Part shown: positions 42,064-51,289 of the stretch, piece after piece
Position numbering within the stretch: the stretch's first letter is position 1
How the letters are laid out: each line of letters starts with the position of its first letter
DNA from: Phycisphaerae bacterium
Lineage (GTDB): Bacteria > Planctomycetota > Phycisphaerae > Phycisphaerales > SM1A02
Direction: 5' to 3'
DNA length: 64,000 nucleotides
Assembly (NCBI GenBank): GCA_016873275.1
Contig: VGXO01000007.1
Coordinates: 16,043 to 80,042 of the forward strand
Program-made: the position numbers and the translations under genes
The notes under the pieces: generated by a model
Seen by the model: only the letters and a program-made list of their open reading frames with translations
Told to the model about the DNA's origin: nothing
The model's database searches: none

Positions 42064-42094
42064 CGCGGGTCTTCCGCCGCCCGGGTGGTTCCGC

Positions 42095-42100
42095 TAGTCT
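42095..42100 (+). promoter_or_regulatory. Candidate -10 TAGTCT of carB
   Basis: TAGTCT 32 nt before the carB ATG, in the 69-bp region divergent with the plsC-like gene. Confidence 0.3.
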
Positions 42101-42132
42101 CTCGAGAGCTTGCGCCGAGCGGGTCCATTCCC

Positions 42133-45100
42133 ATGCCGCGTCGAGAAGACATCAAGACCATCCTCATCATCGGCTCCGGTCCGATCGTCATCGGACAGGG
42201 GTGCGAGTTCGACTACTCCGGCACGCAGGCGTGCAAGGCGCTGCGGGAGGAGGGGTACCGCGTCGTTTTGGTGAACTCGAACCCGGCGACGATCATGACC
42301 GATCCGGACTTCTCGGATCGGACCTACATCGAGCCGATCACGCCGGAGGCGGTGCGGAAGATCATCCTGCGCGAGCGGGATCTCGGCACGCCGATCGATG
42401 CGCTGCTGCCGACCCTCGGCGGGCAGACCGCCCTGAACTGCGCCTGCGCGCTCCACGACGACGGCACCCTCCGCGAGTTCGGGGTGGAGATGATCGGCGC
42501 GGACCGCGAGGTGATCCGCCGCGCCGAGGACCGCGAGGCGTTCCGGACGCTCGTCGAGCGGCTCGGGCTCCGCCAGCCCCGCGCCCGCACGGTCACCTCG
42601 ATCGACGCGGCACGGGAGTTCCTGAAGGAGATCGGGCTCCCCGCGATCATCCGCCCCGCGTACACGCTCGGCGGCATGGGCGGCGGCATCGCCTACAACC
42701 AGGAGGAGTTCGAGGAGATCGTCCGCCGCGGACTCAAGGCGTCGATGATCGGGCAGGTGCTGATCGACCAGTCGGTGCTCGGCTGGAAGGAGTACGAGCT
42801 CGAGGTCGTCCGCGACCGCCACGACAACTGCGTGATCGTCTGCGGCATCGAGAACCTCGACGCCATGGGCGTGCACACGGGCGACTCGATCACCATCGCC
42901 CCGATCCAGACGCTCTCCGACAAGGAGTACCAGCGGATGCGGGACGCCGCGTTCGCGATCATGCGGGCGGTGGGCGTGGACACCGGCGGCTCGAACGTGC
43001 AGTTCGCGATCGATCCCCGCGGCGGCGAGATGGTGGTGGTCGAGATGAACCCGCGGGTCTCCCGCAGCTCGGCGCTCGCGAGCAAGGCGACCGGCTTCCC
43101 GATCGCCCGCATCGCCGCGAAGCTCGCGGTGGGCTACTCCCTCGACGAGCTCCGCAACGACATCACCGGCACCACCTCGGCGTGCTTCGAGCCGTCGATC
43201 GACTACGTCGTGGTGAAGATGCCCCGCTGGACCTTCGAGAAGTTCCCCGAGGCGGACGAGACCCTCACCACCCAGATGAAGTCGGTGGGCGAGGCGATGA
43301 GCATCGGGCGGACCTTCAAGGAGGCGCTCCAGAAGGCGATCCGCTCCATGGAGGTGAAGCGGTTCGGGTTCGGGCTCGACAAGAACGACCGCTGGCTCGC
43401 GGTGCGCCGCATCGCGACCCGTCTGAGGCTGCCCATGGACGACCCGAAGGTCGCGGAGGCGTGCGTCGGGCACGTCGCCGCGGACGGCTCGCCGCTGCAG
43501 TGGCCGGTCCCCGAGGACCGCCTCGTCCGCAAGCTCTCGGTGCCGAGTCAGGGTCGCCTCTACTACGTCCGCTACGCGCTCAAGATGGGCTGGAGCCTCC
43601 AGCGGGTGCACCAGCTCACCGGCTACGACCCGTGGTTCCTCGACCAGATGGCGCAGCTCTGCGAGTTCGAGGAGGAGCTCTGCCGCCACGCCCGGCTCGA
43701 GGACTTGCCGCGCGAGGTGCTCGCGGAGGCGAAGCGGCTCGGCTACTCCGACCCGCAGCTGGCGAACCTCTATCTCGGCGACATCCGCATCGAGACGATC
43801 CTCGCGGTGAGGCGGCACCGGAAGCGCCTCGGCATCGAGCCGGTCTACAAGCTCGTGGACACCTGCGCCGCGGAGTTCGAGGCGGCGACGCCCTACTACT
43901 ACTCGACCTACGAGTTCCCGACCGCCGGCGCGACCCGCGCCGACGACGAGATCCGGGTGAGCGACCGACCGAAGATCATCATCCTCGGAGGCGGTCCGAA
44001 CCGGATCGGGCAGGGGATCGAGTTCGACTACTGCTGCTGCCAGGCGGCGTTCGCATGCGAGCGGATGGGCTTCGAGTCGGTGATGATCAACTCGAACCCC
44101 GAGACGGTCAGCACCGACTACGACACCTCCGACCTGCTCTTCTTCGAGCCGCTGACGCTCGAGGACGTGCTGAACGTGGTGGAGCGGCTCAACGGCGGCG
44201 GCATCGACGTGCCGGACCGAAGCGGCGGCGTCGTCGGCTGCATCGTCCAGTATGGCGGGCAGACTCCGCTCAACCTCGCCCACGGGCTCGTCGAGGCGGG
44301 CGTGCCCCTCGTCGGCACCGGGCTCGAGGCGATCGACCTCGCGGAGGACCGCGACCGCTTCAAGGCGCTCGTCGAGGAGCTCGGGCTGGTGCAGCCGGAG
44401 TCGGGGATCGCCTACTCGATCGAGGAGGCGGTCGCGATCGCCGGCGGCATCGGCTATCCGGTGCTCGTGCGTCCGAGCTACGTCCTCGGCGGTCGCGGCA
44501 TGGAGACCTGCTTCGACGAGGCGAGCCTCCGCCGCTACATGCTCACCGCGGTCGGCGCGTCGGACCGCACCGACAGTCCGATCCTGATCGACCGGTTCCT
44601 CTCGGACGCGGTCGAGGTCGACGTCGACGTCGTCGCGGACTTCGCGCCGCACGACTCCTCCGCGAGCCCGCTCATCCGCCTCGAGCGCGAGACGCCGAAG
44701 GCGGTGGTCTGCGCGGTGCTCGAGCACATCGAGGAGGCGGGCATCCACTCCGGCGACTCGACGAGCACCGTGCCGCCCTATTCGCTGCCGGCGGCGATCG
44801 TCGAGTCGATCCGCGACCAGGCGCGACGCCTCGCCGAGCGCCTCCGCGTGCGCGGGCTCATGAACGTGCAGCTCGCGGTGAAGGACGGCGTGATCTACCT
44901 CCTCGAGGTGAACCCGCGGGCGTCGCGCACGGTGCCCTTCGTGAGCAAGGCGAAGGGGATCCCGTGGGCGAGGATCGCCGCCGAGGTGATGATGGGTCGA
45001 TCCCTGCAGTCGCTCGGCACGCAGGAGGTCCCCGACCACGGCTTCTGGGCGGTGAAGGAGTCGGTCTTCCCCTTCAGCCGATTCCCCGGCGTCGACGTGG

Positions 45101-45657
45101 TGCTCGGACCGGAGATGCGCTCGACCGGCGAGGTCATGGGCGCCGACCGCTCGCTCGCGGTCGCCTTCGCGAAGGCGCAGATGGGCGCCGGGATGCCGCT
45201 CCCGACGAGCGGGGCGGTGTTCCTCTCCGTCCGCGACGGCGACAAGCAGGCGTCGGTCGAGGTCGCCCGCAGCCTCAAGTCGCTCGGGTTCCTCGTCCAC
45301 TCGACCGGCGGCACCTTCCGGCACCTCTCCGCCGCGGGCGTCGAGGTCCACGAGCTTCCGAAGATCTCCGAGGGTCGGCGACCCAACATCCTCGACCTCA
45401 TCGCGAACGGCGAGATCGACCTCATCGTCAACACCCCGACCCGCAAGGGCGCGCAGACCGACGAGGGTCGGATCCGGGCGATGGCGGTGACCGCTGGCGT
45501 CCCGATGATCACGACGATCAGCGGCGCCCGCGCCGCGGTGCTCGCGATCCGGGCGCTCCGCTCGGGCACCTGGGGCGTCTCCGCGATCCAGGACTACTTC
45601 CCGGCGTTGGCGAGGTCGCCGGGTGACCTCGCCATGACCGGCTCACCGTCAAGATGA
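42133..45657 (+). CDS. carB: Carbamoyl-phosphate synthase large subunit
   Basis: 1,174 residues, about 100 longer than E. coli CarB. Two homologous ATP-grasp halves: the first from '[33 protein letters not shown]' with '[11 protein letters not shown]', '[18 protein letters not shown]' and '[35 protein letters not shown]'; the second from '[33 protein letters not shown]' with '[10 protein letters not shown]', '[20 protein letters not shown]' and '[33 protein letters not shown]'. A C-terminal MGS-like domain ('[16 protein letters not shown]') would bind allosteric effectors. It makes carbamoyl phosphate for pyrimidines and arginine. carA is not adjacent. Extra length is spread in short inserts and a 20-residue C-terminal tail. 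Confidence 0.96.
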   Translation: MPRREDIKTILIIGSGPIVIGQGCEFDYSGTQACKALREEGYRVVLVNSNPATIMTDPDFSDRTYIEPITPEAVRKIILRERDLGTPIDALLPTLGGQTALNCACALHDDGTLREFGVEMIGADREVIRRAEDREAFRTLVERLGLRQPRARTVTSIDAAREFLKEIGLPAIIRPAYTLGGMGGGIAYNQEEFEEIVRRGLKASMIGQVLIDQSVLGWKEYELEVVRDRHDNCVIVCGIENLDAMGVHTGDSITIAPIQTLSDKEYQRMRDAAFAIMRAVGVDTGGSNVQFAIDPRGGEMVVVEMNPRVSRSSALASKATGFPIARIAAKLAVGYSLDELRNDITGTTSACFEPSIDYVVVKMPRWTFEKFPEADETLTTQMKSVGEAMSIGRTFKEALQKAIRSMEVKRFGFGLDKNDRWLAVRRIATRLRLPMDDPKVAEACVGHVAADGSPLQWPVPEDRLVRKLSVPSQGRLYYVRYALKMGWSLQRVHQLTGYDPWFLDQMAQLCEFEEELCRHARLEDLPREVLAEAKRLGYSDPQLANLYLGDIRIETILAVRRHRKRLGIEPVYKLVDTCAAEFEAATPYYYSTYEFPTAGATRADDEIRVSDRPKIIILGGGPNRIGQGIEFDYCCCQAAFACERMGFESVMINSNPETVSTDYDTSDLLFFEPLTLEDVLNVVERLNGGGIDVPDRSGGVVGCIVQYGGQTPLNLAHGLVEAGVPLVGTGLEAIDLAEDRDRFKALVEELGLVQPESGIAYSIEEAVAIAGGIGYPVLVRPSYVLGGRGMETCFDEASLRRYMLTAVGASDRTDSPILIDRFLSDAVEVDVDVVADFAPHDSSASPLIRLERETPKAVVCAVLEHIEEAGIHSGDSTSTVPPYSLPAAIVESIRDQARRLAERLRVRGLMNVQLAVKDGVIYLLEVNPRASRTVPFVSKAKGIPWARIAAEVMMGRSLQSLGTQEVPDHGFWAVKESVFPFSRFPGVDVVLGPEMRSTGEVMGADRSLAVAFAKAQMGAGMPLPTSGAVFLSVRDGDKQASVEVARSLKSLGFLVHSTGGTFRHLSAAGVEVHELPKISEGRRPNILDLIANGEIDLIVNTPTRKGAQTDEGRIRAMAVTAGVPMITTISGARAAVLAIRALRSGTWGVSAIQDYFPALARSPGDLAMTGSPSR

Positions 45658-45684
45658 CGGGCCAAGAGGGTCTCGGTTGATAGA

Positions 45685-46569
45685 TCAAGCCTCCGTGCGC
45701 GTTGGGTCACCACAGAAGTGCCGGAGCGTGCCCGCTTGGATCAGTTCATCATCGCTTCGCCGCTTGATCGTGAATCCGATCCCGGAACCACCGTCGATGC
45801 CGATCTGGATGCCGCATCCCGCGCCGATCAGTCCGGGCGCGCCATGACCGAAGTGGGTGCGCCACCACGCTTCGTCGAAGAACCGCTGCACGTAGGCAAG
45901 CTGCGTCGCCTCGTGGGTGAAGAGGTACGCACCGAACTCGAGACGAGGCCAGAGGTGAAGCAGGCAGGTCTTCAGCGACTCGTGGAGGTCCACGTCGAGA
46001 AACGCCATGGCGAACCTTCCTTCGATGCCCGGGAGGGAGTTCTCGAAGTAGCCCTTGACGAAGCTGCATGCTTCGATCGCGCCAAAGCGACGGAGGTTCT
46101 CCTTGACCTCCTCGAGCGCACCCGCGTACTCGCCGGCCGCATAGGTCTCGAATCGACCGTGAGCGAGCGACACGTGCTCGACGTCGTCGCTCGTTGGGGG
46201 CGGAAGTCCCTCGAAGGAGTCGCAGACCACCAGCCTCCGGCCCACCAGCCTGCACGCAAGCGAGAGCGCGATCGTGCTCGAACCCTTGAAGCATCCGCAC
46301 TCGATGACATCGCCAGCCATCGACCTGGGCAACGACAGGATCCGAGCTACGAGCGACAGTTGCTCGCCCAAGCCAGTCGCCGAGACGACGTGTCGCTGTG
46401 TCGCGCCCATTTGACGCAGCAGGTCGCGCTTCTGGCGAGTCGTGATCCCGTACTCCTCGCCGACTCGGGGGTCCATCAGCGGGCGGTAGAGCACTGGTCT
46501 CGCGAGCCATGCGAGCAGCCGCCGGTATCGGTGGTAGAAGCGGTCATTCCATCGATGATTCGACTTCAC
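45685..46569 (-). CDS. TylF/MycF-family (macrocin O-methyltransferase-like) methyltransferase
   Basis: 294 residues from a GTG start preceded by a Shine-Dalgarno (GGAG, 7 nt upstream), unlike most genes here. TylF-type signatures: 'AGDVIECGCFKGSSTIALSLAC' (SAM loop E-C-G-x-x-x-G), 'RRLVVCDSFEGLPPPTSDD' (D-S-F-E-G-L-P), 'FVKGYFENSLPGI' and 'RFAMAFLDVDLHESLKTCLLHLWPRLEFGAYLFTHE' (metal-binding D-V-D-L-Y/H). Family enzymes methylate sugar hydroxyls on antibiotics and polysaccharides. Third-position GC is visibly lower than in neighbouring genes, and it sits alone in a patch of atypical composition, which suggests acquisition from elsewhere (inference). Confidence 0.82.
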   Translation of the reverse strand: MKSNHRWNDRFYHRYRRLLAWLARPVLYRPLMDPRVGEEYGITTRQKRDLLRQMGATQRHVVSATGLGEQLSLVARILSLPRSMAGDVIECGCFKGSSTIALSLACRLVGRRLVVCDSFEGLPPPTSDDVEHVSLAHGRFETYAAGEYAGALEEVKENLRRFGAIEACSFVKGYFENSLPGIEGRFAMAFLDVDLHESLKTCLLHLWPRLEFGAYLFTHEATQLAYVQRFFDEAWWRTHFGHGAPGLIGAGCGIQIGIDGGSGIGFTIKRRSDDELIQAGTLRHFCGDPTRTEA

Positions 46570-47350
46570 GGGAGACTCCTCGGCGCGACGAGGGCGACGT
46601 TGCTGGCGATAGATCGATCGTGCTCAGGGTCGCCCAGACCGACACTGGACTCTTCGAGGCAAGCGTTTCGACTTGAGACCCACCGCTCATCGACGGGTTA
46701 CTCATCGAGGTGTTACCCGTCGATGCGGAATCGATCTCGACTCCGGCTCCAGACCTGACCGATAACCTAATCCGGGACCGTTGGGGCGCATGGTCGGTGC
46801 ATCGTCTCTCGCGCGTGTCGAGCCTTCGGCATTGTTGGATCAGGGGTAAGCGTCGCCCCCTGGGCGCGAACGATGCGGCGGCGATGCTGATCGTGGTCTG
46901 CTCGATCCTCGATGTCCCGAGAGACCTCGGTCGGACTGCAGGCAGGTCTCGGGCGATGGATGTGCTTGTGTGGCATTGGTCGGACTGGGTCGACGAGACC
47001 CGACCGGTCGGAGCCAAGGCGGCGAAGAGGCTTGGCTTCCACGACATCCGCAACCACGCCTGGGAGCCGTTCGCGGACAAGCAACGCTTGACCCGACGCG
47101 GCGGTCGTCCGCATGTCGAACAGCCGTGCGTCCGCAGATGAGCGGATGCTTCGGAGAGCATCGCCGAAGCTGCCACCGTCCTCCCGCCGCGCCTTGATGC
47201 AGGGGCGTCTTCTGCCGCTGTCCGCAACCCACCCCCGGAGCGGCATGCCGGTCGCTCAGGACCCTTGAACCGGCGAGGACCGATCGTTGGATCCTTGCCT
47301 GTATTGAGTTCGAACCGGGAGCAATGGCAGGGGTGGTCGCGTCGCGCCCC
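46570..47350. other. Atypical non-coding patch, about 780 bp
   Basis: No convincing gene. Composition is less GC-rich and codon periodicity is lost in all frames. The longest open frame (46710-47141, plus) ends 'WEPFADKQRLTRRGGRPHV', faintly like the N-terminus of IS5-type transposases, but nothing downstream supports it. Probably degenerate acquired DNA accompanying the TylF-type gene. Confidence 0.4.
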
Positions 47351-47353
47351 CGC

Positions 47354-47359
47354 TACGAT
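47354..47359 (+). promoter_or_regulatory. -10-like TACGAT, 9 nt before the nuoH ATG
   Basis: Marks the return to typical sequence after the atypical patch and favours ATG 47369 over an in-frame ATG 45 bp upstream. Confidence 0.35.
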
Positions 47360-47368
47360 CCGCCTCCC

Positions 47369-48703
47369 ATGACCCTGCTCCCCACGCTGCTTGCCGCGAC
47401 CGGCGAGACCCCGGTCCTTGCCCAGATCATCACCGGGGTGGTCGTCGTCCTCGTGATGGTGCACCTGATCCTCGGCGGGTGCGCCTACTCGATCATGCTC
47501 GAGCGGAAGCTCTCCGCCTGGATGCAGGACCGGGTCGGACCGAACCGGGTGGGTCCGATGGGACTCCTCCAGCCGATCGCCGACGGTCTCAAGTTCCTCC
47601 TCAAGGAGGAGTACGCGCCCAAGGGCGTCGACAAGGTGCTCTTCACGCTTGCCCCGACCTTCATCATGGTCCCGGCGATGCTTGGCTTCGTGGTGATCCC
47701 GTGGGCGGGGGTGCTCGACCTCTCGAGCCTTCCCTTCGGGCTCAGCGAGAAGCTCGGCTGGGAAGGCTGGCAGGTCCGGGTCATCGGCGCCGACGTGAAC
47801 ATCGGCGTGGTGTTCATGCTGGCGACCGCGGCGCTTGGGGTCTACGGCGTCGCCCTCGGCGGCTGGGCGAGCAACAGCAAGTTCAGCTTCCTCGGCGGTC
47901 TGCGGGCGGGCGCCCAGATGATCTCCTACGAGATCCCGATGGGGCTCGCGCTCCTCGTGGTGATCCTGATGGCGGGGACGGTGACGCCCTACGGGATCCT
48001 GGAGGCGCAGCGGGAGAGCGGCTGGTTCCTCGTCCAGCAGCCGATCGCGGCGCTCCTCTTCTACGTCTGCATGCTCGCCGAGTCGAACCGCACGCCCTTC
48101 GACCTCGCGGAGGCGGAGAGCGAGCTCGTCGGCGGCTACCACACCGAGTACTCCTCGATGCGGTTCGCGATGTGGTTCCTCGCCGAGTACTTCCACATGA
48201 TCACCGGGGCGGCGTTCTTCTCGCTGCTCTTCCTCGGCGGCTTCAGCGTGAACCCGCTGCCCTTCGGCTGGGACCTCCCGGTCGAGGGCGGGATCGGGCT
48301 GATCCTCCTCCAGTGGGGAGTCATGCTTGGGAAGGTCGCCCTGCTCGTCGCCTTCGCGATGGCGATCCGCTGGACCATCCCGCGGTTCCGCTTCGACCAG
48401 CTCATGCGCCTCGCGTGGGAGGGCATGATCCCGCTCTCCCTCCTCGTGGTCATGGCGACCGCGGTGAGCGTCTACCTCGGGCTCCAGAACTGGATGTGGC
48501 TCGGCTCGATCGGCTGCGTGATCGTGGTCTACCTCGTGCTGCCCTTCATGCCGAGGTCCGCGACCGCGAACCGGCGGATCGCGATCGTCGGCAGCCGCTT
48601 CTCGCCGCTCCGCGGCGAGGACGCCCTGCCGCCCCGACCGGCGGTCGCGCTCTCCGACGCGGCGATCCCCGATCCTGCGCAGGGCGCGCGGTCGATCCAC
48701 TAG
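47369..48703 (+). CDS. nuoH: NADH-quinone oxidoreductase subunit H
   Basis: 444 residues, against about 325-350 in most bacteria; eight or nine helices. Complex I membrane subunit forming the quinone chamber entrance. Diagnostic segments: 'ERKLSAWMQDRVGPNRVGPMGLLQPIADGLKFLLKEE', 'RAGAQMISYEIPMGLALL', and 'AESNRTPFDLAEAESELVGGYHTEYSSMRFAMWFLAEY' with its invariant acidic and Arg residues. Extra length lies in loops ('SLPFGLSEKLGWEGWQVRVIG', 'ILEAQRESGWFLVQQ', 'NPLPFGWDLPVEGG') and a 35-residue C-terminal tail. No other nuo gene is within the window on either side, which is unusual because nuoH normally sits between nuoG and nuoI. Confidence 0.93.
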   Translation: MTLLPTLLAATGETPVLAQIITGVVVVLVMVHLILGGCAYSIMLERKLSAWMQDRVGPNRVGPMGLLQPIADGLKFLLKEEYAPKGVDKVLFTLAPTFIMVPAMLGFVVIPWAGVLDLSSLPFGLSEKLGWEGWQVRVIGADVNIGVVFMLATAALGVYGVALGGWASNSKFSFLGGLRAGAQMISYEIPMGLALLVVILMAGTVTPYGILEAQRESGWFLVQQPIAALLFYVCMLAESNRTPFDLAEAESELVGGYHTEYSSMRFAMWFLAEYFHMITGAAFFSLLFLGGFSVNPLPFGWDLPVEGGIGLILLQWGVMLGKVALLVAFAMAIRWTIPRFRFDQLMRLAWEGMIPLSLLVVMATAVSVYLGLQNWMWLGSIGCVIVVYLVLPFMPRSATANRRIAIVGSRFSPLRGEDALPPRPAVALSDAAIPDPAQGARSIH

Positions 48704-48724
48704 GCGCCCGATTTCCTCGGCGAA

Positions 48725-48950
48725 TCAAGGGGTGCAGGGGTCACCGGGATCCTCGTGCCGGCGATCCTCGCGCATCGCGCGGGCGATGACCATCGCCGCG
48801 TCGGCGAGGAACCAAGGCACGTGCACGAAGAAGACGCCGATCGTGTCGGAGCAACGATCGGCGCCTGGAGGGGACGGGTACGAGGGGTCGTCGGCGAGCC
48901 GACGGAGAGAATGTAGGCAGACTCGACGGGGCGCTCAAGTCGGTCGCGTG
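48725..48950 (-). other. Coding-like fragment without a start codon
   Basis: Minus-strand frame ending at TGA (48725-48727) with about 66 codons of high third-position GC; the end reads 'CSDTIGVFFVHVPWFLADAAMVIARAMREDRR'. An in-frame stop lies upstream and no ATG, GTG or TTG occurs between it and this hydrophobic segment, so as written it cannot be a complete gene. It may be a small gene broken by a frameshift or an assembly error. No family recognised. Confidence 0.25.
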
Positions 48951-49054
48951 GAGATTCTTTGGGGGGGCGCGGTCGCTGCGTCGTTGCTGCATCGACGCCG
49001 CATCGACGACCACAGCGGTCTCGCGTCGCGATCGCGCGCTGATGGAGCCGGTCG

Positions 49055-49060
49055 TAGACT
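49055..49060 (+). promoter_or_regulatory. -10-like TAGACT, 10 nt before a small ATG
   Basis: Supports expression of the 74-codon gene at 49071. Confidence 0.3.
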
Positions 49061-49070
49061 GCCGCTCGGC

Positions 49071-49295
49071 ATGCACGCGATCCGATCGATCCTCGGCACC
49101 GCCGCTGGACTGCTGGCGCTTCTCTCGATCGCGGCAGCGACCGGCTTCCGCCTGCGTGGCGCGTACTGGACGTGGCGCCGCGAGACCGCCTTCGGAAGCG
49201 ATCCGTCGCGATGGCCGCCTGCCCGCGAGCGGCGGCGGATGATCCTCGAGTACGCCCGTTGGGTCGCCTCGATCCGCCGCATGGCGAGGCGATAG
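49071..49295 (+). CDS. Small single-span membrane protein
   Basis: 74 residues, not recognised. One hydrophobic helix at about 7-24 ('ILGTAAGLLALLSIAAATGF'), then a strongly basic, Trp-rich cytoplasmic tail: 'LRGAYWTWRRETAFG', 'ARERRRMILEYARWVASIRRMARR'. Codon use matches neighbouring genes and a TAGACT box lies 10 nt upstream. It stands alone between nuoH and radA. A short regulator or anchor is possible, but nothing specific can be said. Confidence 0.5.
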   Translation: MHAIRSILGTAAGLLALLSIAAATGFRLRGAYWTWRRETAFGSDPSRWPPARERRRMILEYARWVASIRRMARR

Positions 49296-49453
49296 CGGCG
49301 GGCGAGGCGTCGCCGCGAGGAGGGTGCTCGCGGGAAGGCTCCTCGCGCAGCGCGTCGCGTTCTGCGAGGCGCACGAGCCGCGACGCATCGAGGATCGATC
49401 GCGATCTCGACGGACCTTCGGCGTTCGTCGATCGATCGCGGCGACCTCACCGG

Positions 49454-49459
49454 TACACT
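49454..49459 (+). promoter_or_regulatory. -10-like TACACT, 6 nt before the radA GTG
   Basis: TACACT, CGCGCC, GTG. No Shine-Dalgarno; decides the GTG as start. Confidence 0.45.
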
Positions 49460-49465
49460 CGCGCC

Positions 49466-50914
49466 GTGGCGAAGTCCTCCGCCAAGTCGCGGATCGTCTT
49501 CCTCTGCCGCGAGTGCGGCAGCACGCATCCCAAGTGGGCGGGACGCTGCCCGGACTGCGGCGGCTGGGACTCGCTCGAGCGGTTCCGCGAGCCGGAGTCC
49601 TCGGAGCACGAGACCTCGCTGCTTGCCTCCGACGAGACCGAGGATGCGGGCGGCGCGACTCGCGACCGCGGCGCCCGACCGATCGCCGAGGTCGAGGTCG
49701 AGGGCGTCGCCCGCCTCGCGACCGGCGTGCCGGAGCTTGATCGGGTGCTCGGGGGCGGCGTCGTGCCGGGAAGCGCCATCCTTCTCGGGGGTGATCCGGG
49801 CGTCGGCAAGAGCACCCTTCTGCTGCAGGCGCTCTCGGAGATCGCCGCGACCGGGCGGACCGTCCTCTATGCGAGCAGCGAGGAGAGCGCCGCGCAGGTC
49901 CGCCTGCGGGCGGAGCGTCTCGGTCGCGCCGGGTCGCCGGGACTCCTCGTCCTTGCCGAGGGCGCCCTGCCGCGGATCCTCGAGCAGGTCCGTCGTCATC
50001 GCCCGGCGGTCGTGGTGGTCGACTCGATCCAGATGGTCCACCGACCCGACCTCCCCGCGGCGCCGGGCTCCGCGACGCAGCTCCGCCGCTGCGGGCACGA
50101 CCTCGTCTCGCTCGCGAAGCGGACCGAGAGCGTCGTCGTGGTCGTCGGGCACGTCACCAAGGACGGGCAGCTCGCCGGACCCAAGCTCCTCGAGCACCTC
50201 GTGGACGTGGTGCTCTCCTTCGAGGGCGACCGGCATCACGCCCACCGCGTGATCCGGGCGACCAAGAACCGCTTCGGCTCGACGGCGGAGGTCGGACTTC
50301 TTGAGATGGGAGCGCGAGGGCTCGCGGAGCCGGCGGGCGGGACGCTCGCGATCGAGTCCGGAGCCGGATCCCGCCCAGGAAGCGTGCTCTTTCCCCTCGT
50401 CGCCGGCTCGCGCGGGCTCCTCGCCGAGATCCAGGCGCTCACCGCGAGCGCGATTCCAGGCGCCGCGAGGCGACGCGCGAGCGGGCTCGAGGCGAACCGG
50501 CTCGCGGTCGCGATCGCGATCCTCGAGAAGCACGGCGGGCTTCGCCTCGCGGACCGGGACGTGTTCGCCGCCGCGACGGGCGGTCTGAAGATCAGCGAGC
50601 CCGCGAGCGACCTCGCGATGGTCCTCGCGATCGCCGGCGCGCACTACGGTCGCGCGATTGGCGCGGGCATCGCGGCGTTCGGCGAGGTCGGGCTCACCGG
50701 CGAGGTTCGCGCGGTGACCAACGCGGGACTGCGGGTCGCGGAGGCGATTCGTCGTGGTGCAAGCCGCGTGATCGTGCCCGCGGCGCAGAAGGACCTCGCG
50801 GGGCTCGATGGAGCGATCGACCGGGTCGCCACGCTGGGCGAGGCGATCGAGCGGCTCGACGTGCTGACCGGATCCGAGCGGGGCTCGAGGCGTCGCGCGG
50901 GAACACCTGGCTGA
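49466..50914 (+). CDS. radA: DNA repair protein RadA (Sms)
   Basis: 482 residues from a GTG start. N-terminal zinc finger with C14, C17, C28 and C31 ('CRECGSTHPKWAGRCPDCG'), RecA-like ATPase with Walker A 'GGDPGVGKSTLLLQ' near 108-121, Walker B 'AVVVVDSIQMV', the RadA-specific 'VIRATKNRFGST' (K-N-R-F-G) and a C-terminal Lon-protease-like domain ('GLEANRLAVAIAILEKHGGLRLADRDVFAAATGGLKISEPASDLAMVLAIA'). RadA is a DnaB-type helicase that drives branch migration in recombination. The Lon-like domain lacks the Ser-Lys protease dyad as usual. Complete; about 375 bp follow before the porin. Confidence 0.95.
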   Translation: MAKSSAKSRIVFLCRECGSTHPKWAGRCPDCGGWDSLERFREPESSEHETSLLASDETEDAGGATRDRGARPIAEVEVEGVARLATGVPELDRVLGGGVVPGSAILLGGDPGVGKSTLLLQALSEIAATGRTVLYASSEESAAQVRLRAERLGRAGSPGLLVLAEGALPRILEQVRRHRPAVVVVDSIQMVHRPDLPAAPGSATQLRRCGHDLVSLAKRTESVVVVVGHVTKDGQLAGPKLLEHLVDVVLSFEGDRHHAHRVIRATKNRFGSTAEVGLLEMGARGLAEPAGGTLAIESGAGSRPGSVLFPLVAGSRGLLAEIQALTASAIPGAARRRASGLEANRLAVAIAILEKHGGLRLADRDVFAAATGGLKISEPASDLAMVLAIAGAHYGRAIGAGIAAFGEVGLTGEVRAVTNAGLRVAEAIRRGASRVIVPAAQKDLAGLDGAIDRVATLGEAIERLDVLTGSERGSRRRAGTPG

Positions 50915-51112
50915 GCGGATCGCGGGCGATCGCCGTCGGCGGGGTGGATTCTGGGACATTCGTCCCGGCGTTCGCCAGTCAGGACCGGAGGCAGCCATCA
51001 GCACTGGGACGAGATCGATCGCAAGTCCATGTTTAGATGGATCTTGCGATCTTCTTCGATCGTCGTCTCAGGGGTGCTGCCCTCGTCAGATTCCGGGGTT
51101 CCTCCATCCTTC
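50915..51112. other. Intergenic region between radA and the porin promoter
   Basis: No gene seen. Less GC-rich than the coding DNA and containing scattered short palindromes, consistent with a regulatory region. Confidence 0.5.
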
Positions 51113-51140
51113 TTTACCGCTTCCGGCAAATCGCTATAGT
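51113..51140 (+). promoter_or_regulatory. Porin promoter: TTTACC - 16 nt - TATAGT
   Basis: -35 TTTACC (51113-51118), 16-nt spacer, -10 TATAGT (51135-51140). The start of transcription would lie near 51147, leaving a leader of about 140 nt before the ATG at 51290, unlike the leaderless pattern elsewhere. Confidence 0.45.
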
Positions 51141-51277
51141 CCCCGCCTCACCAAAACGGTCCGGACGGACCGATAGGTGGATTTCACGTCCGGCCGGCGT
51201 CATTGGCGGCGCCGGCACCGACGGACGGGTGGATGCAGGGTGTGGCGGCTTAGAGTCGAGCCGACCCCCCAAAGTCA

Positions 51278-51282
51278 GGAGA
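51278..51282 (+). promoter_or_regulatory. Strong Shine-Dalgarno of the porin gene (AGGAG)
   Basis: AGGAG seven bases before the ATG, the best ribosome-binding site in the window, in keeping with an abundant outer-membrane protein. Confidence 0.6.
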
Positions 51283-51289
51283 CCTCCGA

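Noticed and set aside
42094..45351. 1,085-codon antisense frame over carB
   Set aside because: Shadow of carB third-position bias; composition is Arg/His/Asp-rich with no domain pattern.
46710..47141. IS5-like transposase remnant
   Set aside because: Only about 20 residues faintly resemble a transposase N-terminus; no DDE motifs, terminal repeats or target duplications could be found.
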